NCBI GenBank assembly: GCA_045430305.1
Contig: JAILXW010000003.1
Coordinates: 186,001 to 250,000 of the forward strand
Direction: 5' to 3'
Source of the DNA: Agarilytica sp045430305
Lineage (GTDB): Bacteria > Pseudomonadota > Gammaproteobacteria > Pseudomonadales > Cellvibrionaceae
DNA length: 64,000 bases
Both the position numbers and the translations under genes were made by a program. A model generated the notes under the pieces. The model had not been told where the DNA came from. It searched no databases and saw only the letters and a program-made list of their open reading frames with translations. Numbering within the stretch: position 1 is the first letter of the stretch; the number at the start of each line of letters is the position of its first letter. Positions 32,900 to 41,714 of this stretch are shown here, one piece after another.

Positions 32900-35852
32900 T
32901 TTTCTTCAGCTTGGCCTTATCGGTTTTGTTTACGTCGCACTTTTATTTGGTATCGCCTACGCTACCGAACAAGGTTGGCTACCAAATAAACTCGTCACCC
33001 ACCCTGTAGTGTATGTGTTTTCTTTGGGGATTTTTGCCAGCGCCTGGTCTTACTACGGCGTGATTGACTTAGCGCAACGATATGGATACGGCGCACTCGC
33101 ATATTATTTGGGCACCGCCTTATTATTTCTAACCGCCCCTATCACCTTAAAGCCATTAATGAAGCTAGCACGGCGCTATCAAATCACGTCAATGGCCGAC
33201 TTGCTGACATTTCGCTATCACAGCCATAGTGTTGGCGGCTTTGTTACTTTGTGTATGCTCTTCGCGATGACCCCGCTGCTAGCGCTTCAAATTCAAGCGG
33301 TAGGCGAAACGTTTTACATTTTAACGCTGGCAAACAACCCAACACCCTACAACTACGGCCACGGCTTTGGCTCGCGTGAAGCTGCAGCCCTACTTTACTG
33401 TTTGGTCATCGCTTTTTTTGCCATGCTTTATGGTGCCGACAGAGAGCAGCACAAAGGGCTGATCACCGCCATGGCTTTTGAATCGCTCGTCAAACTATTT
33501 GGCATCATCGCGGTCGGAATTTTTTCAGCTTATTATATTTTTGATGGCTTGCCAGGCATTGATCAATGGTTAACAGATAACCCAAAATTTTCTGAGGCCC
33601 TCAGCTCCTCAACCAGCTTAAATTCTTTCCATACGATGCTTTTGGTGTTTATATCCACCGCTATATCGATGCCGCATATTTTTCATATGGCCGTTGTAGA
33701 AAATAAAATTGACGACGCGTCTCGGGTCGTAAGCTGGGCCTTTCCGCTATTTTTATTTTTTATGGCGCTGCCCGTCTTCCCAATATTATGGGCAGGCATA
33801 AAACTTGACACACAATTTCCTGCTGAATACTTTCCTCTTGCGATTCCAATCGCCTCAAATAACGCGACATTAACCATCGTATCGTTTGTTGCAGGATTAT
33901 CGGCCGCCACAGGCGCTATGATCGCCATTGCATTATCTATGTCGACCATGATCATGAATCATTGGATTTTGCCCGCAACGCCATTGCGTACAAAAAAAGA
34001 AATTTACGGACAGCTCATTCGCATTCGAAAAATCATTATTGGTGTTGTACTTGCCACCGGTTACGGATTTTATTTGGTGTTGAATAACAAATTCAGATTA
34101 ACAGACTTAGCGATAAGCGCCTTTATCGCCACACTCCAATTTTTACCTGGTGTTATTGGCGTAATTTTTTGGACTCGCGGCAATGTCAGTGGTTTCGCCG
34201 CAGGGTTGTTTGTAGGCATGACCGTTTGGTTTTGGGGTATATTCGTGCCCATGCTGGAGGGTAATCATGAATACCTTATCGACGTATTCGATCAAAACTT
34301 TTCACTCGGCATTGACCTATGGACTGAAATCACGCTTTGGTCTCTCGCATTAAACACCAGCGCCTATATTTTGGTGTCTTACTTCACCAAACAATCCGCT
34401 GCTGAAAGGTATAGTGCAGAGCTGTGCTCAGAAGAAGAAATTAGCCACCCCATTCACCAAACCTTAGATTGTCGCTCGGCCGAAGAAATGGTAACCCGCT
34501 TGGGCAGTCGCATTGGGGAATTAACCGCACGCATTGAAGTAGAAAAAGCGCTCGCAGTACTAGGTTTAAACCCAAATGAAAGTAGGCCTTACGCCTTACG
34601 TCGATTACGCGAAGAAGTGGAGGCAAACTTAAGCGGCCTTATCGGTATCGCATTGGCCAATGAAATTATTGATGAGCAACTTCCGTACATCATCCCCGAA
34701 AACGAAAGTGTTAATGACATTACTTTAATGGAAAATCGTTTAACGAATATGCGCGAAGAATTAACAGGCGTTGCAGGTGAATTAAATCAACTGCGCTTAT
34801 ATCACCGACAAACGTTTGAAGAACTTCCTTTGGCCGCCTGCTCTATCGGTGCCGATATGGAAATTATGTTGTGGAATAGCGCGATGGAAAGTCTTACCGG
34901 TATCGCAAGTGCAAGCGTGACTGGATATCGCCTGCCAGAAACACTCGACCCATGGGGTGAGCTACTAACGCAATTCCTTACCTCCGACAACGCTCACCAC
35001 TATAAACAAGCCATTGATTTAGCAGGCAAAAAACATTGGATTTCGTTGCACAAAGCGGTCATCCCTTTTTCTATTGCTCAAGCAGTAGAAAGCCAAGTGA
35101 TTCTGCTAGAAGACGTGACCGAAATTCAAACATTAGAAAACGAATTAATTCACAGTGAACGGCTGGCGTCGGTGGGGCGATTAGCGGCAGGCGTTGCCCA
35201 CGAAATCGGCAACCCAGTTACCGGTATCGCTTGCCTCGCGCAGAATATGAAATACGAAACGAAAGACGACGAGTTATTAGAATCCGTTGAACAAATTCTT
35301 TCTCAAACAGATCGTGTCAGCCGCATCGTACATTCACTTGTCAGCTTTTCTCACAGCGGCAAACACGAACACGATCACGTGGAAGAAACGGTAACCGTGT
35401 ATCAATGCGCTGAAGAAGCCATCAATCTTGTTGCGCTGCAAAAAGAAAAAGGCGACATGCACTACCAAAATAACATTTCACCGACACTTACAATCATTGG
35501 CGATAGTCAGCGCATGATCCAAGTGTTCGTTAATTTAATTTCAAATGCTCGCGACGCCAGCACTAGCGGTTCAAACATTACACTGGCTGCGGATGAAAGC
35601 GCGAACAGTATTACTATCCGCATTACCGATCAGGGCTCAGGTATACCTAACGAAATTAAAGATCGTATTCTCGAACCGTTTTTCACCACCAAAGAACCCG
35701 GAGAAGGCACCGGTCTAGGCCTTGCCATGGTTTACAGCATTATCGAAGCGCACAAGGGCCACATCGAAATTATCAGCCCGGTCGACACTGAGTTACAAAA
35801 AGGTACCGAATTTGTGTTAAAAATCCCCAAAACACTTGCAAGTAACGCGTGA
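32889..35852 (+). CDS. cbrA: CbrA sensor kinase with SLC5-type transporter domain
   Basis: This 987-residue protein has an N-terminal sodium/solute-symporter-like domain (about residues 1-500, about 13 helices), a STAC-like linker, a PAS domain near 645-740 (FEELPLAACSIGADMEIMLW) and a histidine kinase. The H-box RLAAGVAHEIGNPVTGI gives phospho-acceptor His771. The ATPase domain has NLISNARDAS, DQGSGIP and GTGLGLAMVYSI. CbrA controls carbon/nitrogen balance and histidine use in Pseudomonas by phosphorylating CbrB. It starts inside cbrX with an 11-nt overlap and is followed by cbrB after 239 bp. Confidence 0.95.
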   Translation: MTFSFLQLGLIGFVYVALLFGIAYATEQGWLPNKLVTHPVVYVFSLGIFASAWSYYGVIDLAQRYGYGALAYYLGTALLFLTAPITLKPLMKLARRYQITSMADLLTFRYHSHSVGGFVTLCMLFAMTPLLALQIQAVGETFYILTLANNPTPYNYGHGFGSREAAALLYCLVIAFFAMLYGADREQHKGLITAMAFESLVKLFGIIAVGIFSAYYIFDGLPGIDQWLTDNPKFSEALSSSTSLNSFHTMLLVFISTAISMPHIFHMAVVENKIDDASRVVSWAFPLFLFFMALPVFPILWAGIKLDTQFPAEYFPLAIPIASNNATLTIVSFVAGLSAATGAMIAIALSMSTMIMNHWILPATPLRTKKEIYGQLIRIRKIIIGVVLATGYGFYLVLNNKFRLTDLAISAFIATLQFLPGVIGVIFWTRGNVSGFAAGLFVGMTVWFWGIFVPMLEGNHEYLIDVFDQNFSLGIDLWTEITLWSLALNTSAYILVSYFTKQSAAERYSAELCSEEEISHPIHQTLDCRSAEEMVTRLGSRIGELTARIEVEKALAVLGLNPNESRPYALRRLREEVEANLSGLIGIALANEIIDEQLPYIIPENESVNDITLMENRLTNMREELTGVAGELNQLRLYHRQTFEELPLAACSIGADMEIMLWNSAMESLTGIASASVTGYRLPETLDPWGELLTQFLTSDNAHHYKQAIDLAGKKHWISLHKAVIPFSIAQAVESQVILLEDVTEIQTLENELIHSERLASVGRLAAGVAHEIGNPVTGIACLAQNMKYETKDDELLESVEQILSQTDRVSRIVHSLVSFSHSGKHEHDHVEETVTVYQCAEEAINLVALQKEKGDMHYQNNISPTLTIIGDSQRMIQVFVNLISNARDASTSGSNITLAADESANSITIRITDQGSGIPNEIKDRILEPFFTTKEPGEGTGLGLAMVYSIIEAHKGHIEIISPVDTELQKGTEFVLKIPKTLASNA

Positions 35853-36091
35853 TAACGTAACACTTAGCGTCCGTTTTGCATCGCTAACGTCACTTATCTT
35901 AAAGCCGCAAAAAAGCTGTCGCATACCCAACGCGCATCTCACTATTGCCACAAAATTTAAAAAGTGAATTTGAGCCTTGTACGCAGACCTAACCTGCAAA
36001 AACAAATTGAAAGTTAGCGCAAATTAAACAACCTAACGTTATTTGAGCCAATCTGGCTAAAAGTCACTGAATCAGATCTAGTCAATCGCTT

Positions 36092-37516
36092 ATGAGTAAA
36101 ATACTGATTGTAGAAGATGAAGTTATCATTCGTACTGCACTGCGGAAATTATTAACTCGAAATAAATACGACGTTAAAGAAGCAGGCTCAGTCAATGAAG
36201 CCGTTGGAAAATACAAACTCGACAATTTCGACCTCATTATTTCTGATTTGCGCCTACCCGGAACCCCCGGCACCGACCTAATAAAAATTGCCGAAGACGT
36301 TCCAGTCTTAATCATGACCAGCTACGCCAGCCTGCGCTCAGCCGTCGATTCTATGCGCATGGGCGCGGTCGACTATATCGCCAAACCCTTTGATCACGAC
36401 GAAATGCTTGCCGCAGTCAAACGTGTCATAGGTAAATCCAACGCGCTACAAAAACAACAAGCCGCGGCCAACCCTAAAGAGAACGAATCAGCCATCGAAG
36501 GCATGATTGGCTCCAGCGGCGTTATGAAAGCTTTGTATGCGAAAATTCATAAAGTTTCCCCTACAACCGCTACCGTATTAGTTAACGGTGAAACCGGCAC
36601 CGGTAAAGAGCTGGTTGCCAGAGCCATTCACCAAGAAAGTCCGCGCAAAGAAAAACCCCTTATTTCGGTTAACTGCGCTGCAATTCCAGAAACACTCATT
36701 GAAGCCGAATTATTTGGCCACGAAAAGGGCGCTTTTACAGGTGCGCAAAGCATGCGTGAAGGGCTGGTTTCTGCGGCCGATGGAGGCACGCTGTTTCTAG
36801 ATGAAATTGGTGAGCTACCACTGGAAGCTCAAGCGCGGCTTTTACGTGTACTACAAGAAGGGGAAGTGCGCCCCATCGGCGCGATCGAATCCAAAAAAGT
36901 AGATGTGCGCCTCGTGGCGGCAACACACCGCGACCTGAGACGCCTCGTGCGCGAGCACAACTTCCGTGAAGATCTCTATTACCGAATCAACGTCGTGCAG
37001 CTAAAGCTTCCGCCTCTGCGCGAGCGGGGCAAAGACATTCTTACCTTGGCTGAAGCGTTCGTTAAACGCTACTGCATGGAACTACGCAAACCACCCCTCT
37101 CACTTACACCAGAAGCGATTCAGGCCATCACTACATACACTTGGCCAGGTAACATCCGCGAGCTAGAAAATGCCATGCAGCGCTCTGTTATCTTGTGTGA
37201 CGACGACAAACAAATCGACCACACTCAGCTCGCCATCGATTTAGATCTTGTGCGCGTCGACAACGGTAATCGCGACGTAATTTACACTGAAGATAGCCAC
37301 GAAAGCCTCCTTGCCCCTCTAAACGACTCACAAGAGTCAGCCGAAGACCTCTCGCTTGAAGACTATTTCCAACGCTTTGTTCTAGAACATCAAGACAGCA
37401 TGAGCGAGACAGAACTCGCCCGCAAACTCGGTGTTAGCCGAAAATGTTTGTGGGAGCGGCGCCAGCGTTTAGGTATTCCTCGCAAAAAGCCCGCACACTC
37501 AGCTGTATCAAAGTAG
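36092..37516 (+). CDS. cbrB: CbrB sigma-54-dependent response regulator
   Basis: This 474-residue NtrC-family activator has a receiver domain (phospho-acceptor Asp52 in IISDLRLPG) and an AAA+ domain with Walker A GETGTGKELVARAIH. It also has the sigma-54 contact loop EKGAFTGAQ and GTLFLDEIGELPLEAQARLLR. The C-terminal Fis-type helix-turn-helix ends SETELARKLGVSRKCLWERRQR. In Pseudomonas it activates crcZ. The intergenic region downstream contains a matching inverted repeat and a sigma-54 promoter, which supports the assignment. Confidence 0.95.
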   Translation: MSKILIVEDEVIIRTALRKLLTRNKYDVKEAGSVNEAVGKYKLDNFDLIISDLRLPGTPGTDLIKIAEDVPVLIMTSYASLRSAVDSMRMGAVDYIAKPFDHDEMLAAVKRVIGKSNALQKQQAAANPKENESAIEGMIGSSGVMKALYAKIHKVSPTTATVLVNGETGTGKELVARAIHQESPRKEKPLISVNCAAIPETLIEAELFGHEKGAFTGAQSMREGLVSAADGGTLFLDEIGELPLEAQARLLRVLQEGEVRPIGAIESKKVDVRLVAATHRDLRRLVREHNFREDLYYRINVVQLKLPPLRERGKDILTLAEAFVKRYCMELRKPPLSLTPEAIQAITTYTWPGNIRELENAMQRSVILCDDDKQIDHTQLAIDLDLVRVDNGNRDVIYTEDSHESLLAPLNDSQESAEDLSLEDYFQRFVLEHQDSMSETELARKLGVSRKCLWERRQRLGIPRKKPAHSAVSK

Positions 37517-37620
37517 CACAAACGTTACTTTTCGAAATCGCTAAAACCGATCAAATCAAAAATGTGCGCCAATTCACACTTTTTGGTTCTTAATCCCCCC
37601 ACCTTTAGACTCGAAACATG

Positions 37621-37650
37621 CCAAAAACACCCATTTTAGGGGTGTTTTGG
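37621..37650 (+). terminator. Hairpin downstream of cbrB, possible terminator
   Basis: The imperfect inverted repeat CCAAAAACACCC / GGGGTGTTTTGG with a short ATTTTA loop lies 105 bp after the cbrB stop and abuts the TGTTACC activator repeat. No U-tract follows, so termination is uncertain. It may separate cbrB from the sRNA unit. Confidence 0.35.
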
Positions 37651-37698
37651 TGTTACCTGTGTATCAGAAAGGTAACAAGCATCGGCACATATGGTAAC
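37651..37698. promoter_or_regulatory. Putative CbrB activator-binding region (three half-sites)
   Basis: A perfect 7-bp inverted repeat TGTTACC (37651-37657) / GGTAACA (37671-37677) with a 13-bp spacer is followed by a third GGTAAC (37693-37698), 22 bp from the second. Pseudomonas CbrB is reported to bind GTTAC/GTAAC-type subsites upstream of crcZ. These lie about 105-150 bp upstream of the predicted start, the usual position for a sigma-54 enhancer site. Confidence 0.72.
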
Positions 37699-37774
37699 GA
37701 GGATTGATAACCAAAGCGCATTAAAACAAACGATTAAACCGATAACATATTGATTTTATTGGGTTTTCACAAAC

Positions 37775-37790
37775 TGGCACACCCACTGCA
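37775..37790 (+). promoter_or_regulatory. Sigma-54 (-24/-12) promoter of the CrcZ-like RNA
   Basis: The TGGCAC-N5-CTGCA element has GG at 37776-37777 and GC at 37788-37789, exactly 12 bp apart as required for RpoN. The only departure from the consensus TGGCAC-N5-TTGCA is C for T. Transcription should begin near 37801. Confidence 0.85.
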
Positions 37791-37800
37791 TTGTTAAGAA

Positions 37801-38044
37801 CATAATAAAAACAATAAAGAATAATAAAAACGACAAACCAAACGAATAACAACAATAAATAATAATAACGAAGCAAAACAACGATAATAAAAACAACAAA
37901 TAATAAGAAAAGATAAGAAACTGACTTGCGTACCTTTGGAGAGGGCTATATACGTCGATGGACACGGAAGTGCCCAGGTTGATAATAAGAGAACGACTAA
38001 AAAAATTCTGCGGGAAAGCCACAAGCTTTCCCGCCTTAGTTTTT
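37801..38044 (+). ncRNA. crcZ: CrcZ-like Hfq/Crc-titrating small RNA
   Basis: The predicted transcript of about 245 nt lies between cbrB and pcnB, the conserved crcZ site of Pseudomonas. Its 5' part (about 37801-37920) is A-rich with very few G. It has at least five AANAANAA motifs, including AATAATAA, AACAACAA and AACAATAA, the type that Hfq binds with its distal face together with Crc. A structured 3' part follows and ends in an intrinsic terminator. Upstream are the sigma-54 promoter and a CbrB-type enhancer. Pseudomonas CrcZ is longer (about 350-400 nt). No open frame with a ribosome-binding site is present on the plus strand. The role, relief of carbon catabolite repression by sequestering Hfq/Crc, is inferred from context. 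Confidence 0.8.
38010..38044 (+). terminator. Intrinsic terminator of the CrcZ-like RNA
   Basis: The perfect 10-bp stem GCGGGAAAGC / GCTTTCCCGC with a CACAA loop is followed by CTTAGTTTTT. The flanking ACTAA / TTAGT can extend the pairing. This defines the 3' end of the RNA. Confidence 0.9.
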
Positions 38045-38237
38045 GGGGTCTGAAAAGTTTTTGTAAAGCCCCATCACTCTCCGACAATTCCACCTTCCTG
38101 CTCTTAATCACTGCCCGCCGCACGCCCCAATACAACAGGTTTACGCAAGTACCTCACAATCCCAAACAGAAGCATCTAACCTCTGCATTAGATTCTGTTA
38201 CACTTCGCAACTTTTCCGCGATAGGCACTTCCACAGT

Positions 38238-39656
38238 ATGCTGAAAAAGCTATATCAACTGTTCAAGCCAGAGGATTCGCAGGCACCAACGGTAGTACAC
38301 GACAGCGACCACCAGATCTCTGAAGCTGACATCAGCAAAAATGCCGTACGTGTGGTCGAGCAATTAAATTTGGCTGGCCACGCCGCGTACTTGGTAGGCG
38401 GTTGCGTCCGCGATGCATTGCTCGATGGTGACCCCAAAGACTTCGATGTCGCTACAGATGCGACACCAGAGCAAGTCCAAAAGACGTTTCGTAACGCGCG
38501 TATTATTGGCCGCCGGTTTCGCATAGTGCATGTACGGTTTGGGCGCGAAATCATTGAAGTCACCACCTTTCGCGGCAGCCCCAACGAAAGCTCTAAGAAA
38601 AACCACAACAAAAAAGATCACAACCAGACCGATAAGGGCATACTTCTGCGCGACAACGTCTATGGCGATATTCGCTCAGATGCGCTACGCCGCGACTTTA
38701 CCGTAAATGCGCTTTACTACGCCCCTGGCGACGGCGCGATTCTTGATTACACCAACGGCCTAGCAGATATCGACGCGCGAAAACTTCGCCTTATCGGTGA
38801 CCCAGACGCGCGCTACAAAGAAGACCCCGTACGTATGTTGCGTGCCGTACGTTTTGGCGCAAAGCTCGGCTTTACCCTCACACCCGAAACCGAAGCCCCT
38901 ATATTCGAACACGCGGATTACTTGGATGAAGTCCCTGCCGCACGTCGCTTTGAAGAAGTACTCAAGCTATTTCTTTCTGGCTATGCCACAGCCGTATTAA
39001 CAAAATTACGCGAATACGGCTTATTAAAGTATCTTTTCCCGTCGACCGATGAAGCGCTCGAAGCTGACACCCCCTACGCCGAACGACTCGTCTTCGCCAT
39101 GGCGGCCAACACAGATAAACGCTTGCGCAGCAACAAACGTGTTACTCCAGCGTTCATATATGCGGCAATGCTATGGCCTTCGCTAACCACGGGCATGGAA
39201 CAGCTGATTCGCAAACGAAAATTGAACCCTCACGAAGCCATGCAGCAAGCGGCTACAGAGGTCATCAACCAACAACTGGCCTATACCTCCATTCCAAAAC
39301 GTTTCCTCATCCCTATGCGGGAAATATGGAGCCTGCAACAGCGCCTGGGGCGAAGAGATGGTCGTCGTGCCTTTCTTACCATGGAGCACCCTCGTTTTAG
39401 AGCGGCCTATGATTTTTTATTGCTGCGCGAAGACTCCGGCGAAAAGCTGGATGGGCTCGGCCTCTGGTGGACGCGCTTCCAAGACGCAGATGAAGAAGGA
39501 AAGCAATCTCTGGTCAACGACCTTCCGAAGACGCAACAAAGTAAGAACCGACGCCGTAAACGTAAACCACGTGGCTCGGCAGCTAACTCGGCTGGCGGCA
39601 ACGGCCAAAACACCAATGGCCAAAACAACAACGGTTCGAATCAACCAAACGATTAA
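38238..39656 (+). CDS. pcnB: Poly(A) polymerase I
   Basis: This 472-residue enzyme adds poly(A) tails to RNA 3' ends and so promotes decay. The nucleotidyltransferase domain has YLVGGCVRDALLDGDPKDFD with the catalytic Asp pair. It also shows GRRFRIVHVRFG, RRDFTVNALYY and the head-domain RYKEDPVRMLRAVRF. The C-terminal tail is very basic (KNRRRKRKPRG) and then Asn/Gly-rich, which may bind RNA. It sits directly after the crcZ-type RNA as in Pseudomonas and starts a run with folK, a deoxynucleoside kinase and panB. Confidence 0.96.
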   Translation: MLKKLYQLFKPEDSQAPTVVHDSDHQISEADISKNAVRVVEQLNLAGHAAYLVGGCVRDALLDGDPKDFDVATDATPEQVQKTFRNARIIGRRFRIVHVRFGREIIEVTTFRGSPNESSKKNHNKKDHNQTDKGILLRDNVYGDIRSDALRRDFTVNALYYAPGDGAILDYTNGLADIDARKLRLIGDPDARYKEDPVRMLRAVRFGAKLGFTLTPETEAPIFEHADYLDEVPAARRFEEVLKLFLSGYATAVLTKLREYGLLKYLFPSTDEALEADTPYAERLVFAMAANTDKRLRSNKRVTPAFIYAAMLWPSLTTGMEQLIRKRKLNPHEAMQQAATEVINQQLAYTSIPKRFLIPMREIWSLQQRLGRRDGRRAFLTMEHPRFRAAYDFLLLREDSGEKLDGLGLWWTRFQDADEEGKQSLVNDLPKTQQSKNRRRKRKPRGSAANSAGGNGQNTNGQNNNGSNQPND

Positions 39657-39673
39657 ACAAGCCCATACGCGCA

Positions 39674-40183
39674 ATGACACTTCAACACCGCGCCTATATA
39701 GGCCTAGGCAGCAATATTAACGAGCCACTAAAACAAGTGAGCTCAGCCATACGAATGCTGTCGCAACACAGCGCAATAGATTTACAGTCGCGCTCCCAAC
39801 TCTACGCAAGCAAAGCTGTTGGCCCTGGCGAGCAGCCCGATTACATCAACGCGGCCATTTTTATTACCACCAGCTTAGCGCCCCTCGACTTACTAAACGT
39901 ATTGCAAGACATTGAAAACAAACACGGCAGAAAACGCACTGTACGCTGGGGAGCACGCACCTTAGACCTCGATTTACTGCTGTACGACCAACTACGAATA
40001 GATGAGCCTCGCCTTCAAGTACCGCACCCGCGAATCGGTGAGCGTAATTTTGTCGTACAACCCTTACTCGACCTCGCACCAGATCTGCAATTACCCGATG
40101 GTCGCCAGCTAAGTGATATTTTGCATATAATCGGCACTCAAGACTTACAAACGCTTGAACACTCAGAACCAAGAGGGCGCTAG
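39674..40183 (+). CDS. folK: 6-Hydroxymethyl-7,8-dihydropterin pyrophosphokinase
   Basis: This 169-residue HPPK transfers pyrophosphate from ATP to hydroxymethyl-dihydropterin in folate synthesis. Motifs seen are AYIGLGSNINEPLKQV, GPGEQPDYINAA and RWGARTLDLDLLLYD with the metal-binding Asp pair. The end is VPHPRIGERNFVVQPLLDLAP. It starts 17 bp after pcnB and is followed 2 bp later by a nucleoside kinase gene. Confidence 0.96.
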   Translation: MTLQHRAYIGLGSNINEPLKQVSSAIRMLSQHSAIDLQSRSQLYASKAVGPGEQPDYINAAIFITTSLAPLDLLNVLQDIENKHGRKRTVRWGARTLDLDLLLYDQLRIDEPRLQVPHPRIGERNFVVQPLLDLAPDLQLPDGRQLSDILHIIGTQDLQTLEHSEPRGR

Positions 40184-40185
40184 CA

Positions 40186-40869
40186 TTGACCGACTCACAA
40201 CCGTGGAACATCGACATCGCCGATAAAGAAATCCCTCAATTCATTGCGGTGGAAGGCCCCATCGGGGTTGGAAAAACCACGCTGACAAAATATCTTGCAG
40301 AAACCTTTAACTACGAAACACTGCTCGAAAATGCGGAAGAAAACCCCTTTCTTGAACGTTTTTATGCCGATGAGCGCAACTCAGCACTACCCACACAATT
40401 ATTCTTTTTATTTCAACGCGCCCGCCAGTTAAATGAATTACACCAAGGCGATTTATTTCAGCCTGTACGCGTGGCAGACTTTCTTATCGACAAAGATCAA
40501 CTCTTTGCCGAGATCACACTAGGTGAAGAAGAATTTAAGCTTTACCAGCAAGTGTACGAGCACGTCACCATCGACGCACCAAAACCAGATTTGGTCATTT
40601 ATTTACAAGCACCGATCGATGTTTTACTTGAGCGCATCGACAATCGCGGCATCGATGCAGAAAGAAGCATTACGCCAGAATATTTACACGCACTAAATGA
40701 AGCTTATGCGCGCTTTTTTCATTTTTACGAAAAATCGCCTTTATTGATCGTCAATGCCGCTGAAATCGACTGGGTAAACAACCCTCAAGACTATGCCAAA
40801 CTTGTCGACTACATTCTTGAAACCAAACGCGGTAGAAACTACTACAACCCTAAACCGACCATTCTGTAA
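40186..40869 (+). CDS. Deoxynucleoside (dA/dC/dG) kinase-family protein
   Basis: This 227-residue protein of the dNK/dCK family has the P-loop AVEGPIGVGKTTLTKYLAE. It also has the DRS/ERF-type substrate region ENPFLERFYAD, and LVIYLQAPIDVLLERIDNRG with RSI in the lid. It is expected to phosphorylate deoxynucleosides for salvage. The start is TTG at 40186, 2 bp after the folK stop, with AGAGGG about 10 bp upstream and no better ATG before the P-loop. Its position between folK and panB is seen in several gammaproteobacteria but not in E. coli. Confidence 0.87.
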   Translation: MTDSQPWNIDIADKEIPQFIAVEGPIGVGKTTLTKYLAETFNYETLLENAEENPFLERFYADERNSALPTQLFFLFQRARQLNELHQGDLFQPVRVADFLIDKDQLFAEITLGEEEFKLYQQVYEHVTIDAPKPDLVIYLQAPIDVLLERIDNRGIDAERSITPEYLHALNEAYARFFHFYEKSPLLIVNAAEIDWVNNPQDYAKLVDYILETKRGRNYYNPKPTIL

Positions 40870-40878
40870 GGAAGTGTC

Positions 40879-41703
40879 ATGGTATATGCCGGCAGTGAAA
40901 AGGCGGAGTTAAAAAAACCCGTTAGTATCTTAACCCTAAAAAAAATGAAACGTGAAGGGGAAAAATTTGTCACCGTGGCACTGTACGATGCCCCTATGGC
41001 TGCCATGGCAGAAAAAAGCGGGGTTGAAGTCGTTCTGGTTGGCGATAGTTTGGGAATGACAGTGCTTGGTTACGACAGCACGATACCCGTCACGATGGAG
41101 CAAATGATTTATCATATTGAAGCCGTCGCTCGCGGCAATAAAAAATCTTTGATTTTGGGCGACTTGCCCTTTATGACTTATGCCAACCCAGAGCAAGCCC
41201 TGGAAAATTCTGCTCGCGTCATGCGCGCAGGCGCTCACGCGGTCAAAATAGAGGGCGGAGAGTGGTTGGCTCCTACAGTAAAACTTTTAAGTGATCGAGG
41301 TATTCCTGTGTGCGCGCACATCGGATTAACGCCACAATCGGTCAATAAGCTCGGCGGCTTTCGAGTTCAAGGCCGCGATGAAGAAACCGCCAAAACTCTA
41401 GTGAATGATGCTCTCGCTTTAGAGGCCGCTGGCGCTGACTTACTGGTACTGGAATGTGTACCTGAAACCCTTGCTCAAGAGATTACGAAAAAACTGTCAA
41501 TCCCTACTGTTGGCATCGGTGCAGGTATACATACCGATGCACAAGTATTAGTAATCAACGACATTCTTGGCTTAACACCGCAACCGCCCAAGTTTTCTAA
41601 AAACTTTTTATTAGAAACTAAAGATATTCCAAGTGCGCTGCAAAAGTACGTGGCGGACGTAAAAGCAGGCGCCTTTCCATCGGAGGAAAATATATTTCAT
41701 TAG
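40879..41703 (+). CDS. panB: Ketopantoate hydroxymethyltransferase
   Basis: This 274-residue TIM-barrel enzyme makes ketopantoate from ketoisovalerate and methylene-THF, the first step to pantothenate. Conserved stretches are VVLVGDSLGMTVLGYDSTIP, GDLPFMTY, AVKIEGG, PVCAHIGLTPQSVNKLGGF and PTVGIGAG. It lies 9 bp after the nucleoside kinase, with a good ribosome-binding site (AAGGAAG). panC, usually the next gene, is absent here; a convergent hydrolase gene follows instead. Confidence 0.96.
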   Translation: MVYAGSEKAELKKPVSILTLKKMKREGEKFVTVALYDAPMAAMAEKSGVEVVLVGDSLGMTVLGYDSTIPVTMEQMIYHIEAVARGNKKSLILGDLPFMTYANPEQALENSARVMRAGAHAVKIEGGEWLAPTVKLLSDRGIPVCAHIGLTPQSVNKLGGFRVQGRDEETAKTLVNDALALEAAGADLLVLECVPETLAQEITKKLSIPTVGIGAGIHTDAQVLVINDILGLTPQPPKFSKNFLLETKDIPSALQKYVADVKAGAFPSEENIFH

Positions 41704-41714
41704 CGAGTTTTCAC

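Noticed and set aside
37801..37920. A-rich AAT/AAC repeats read as a microsatellite or CRISPR-like array
   Set aside because: There is no constant repeat-spacer period, and the motifs vary (AATAATAA, AACAACAA). The context of sigma-54 promoter, terminator and cbrB neighbour fits an Hfq-binding RNA.
37756..38135. Two minus-strand open frames of 88 and 113 codons in the cbrB-pcnB gap
   Set aside because: They are made of low-complexity Leu/Phe/Ser and Tyr runs that arise from the complement of the A-rich sRNA tract. They lack ribosome-binding sites and overlap the sRNA terminator.
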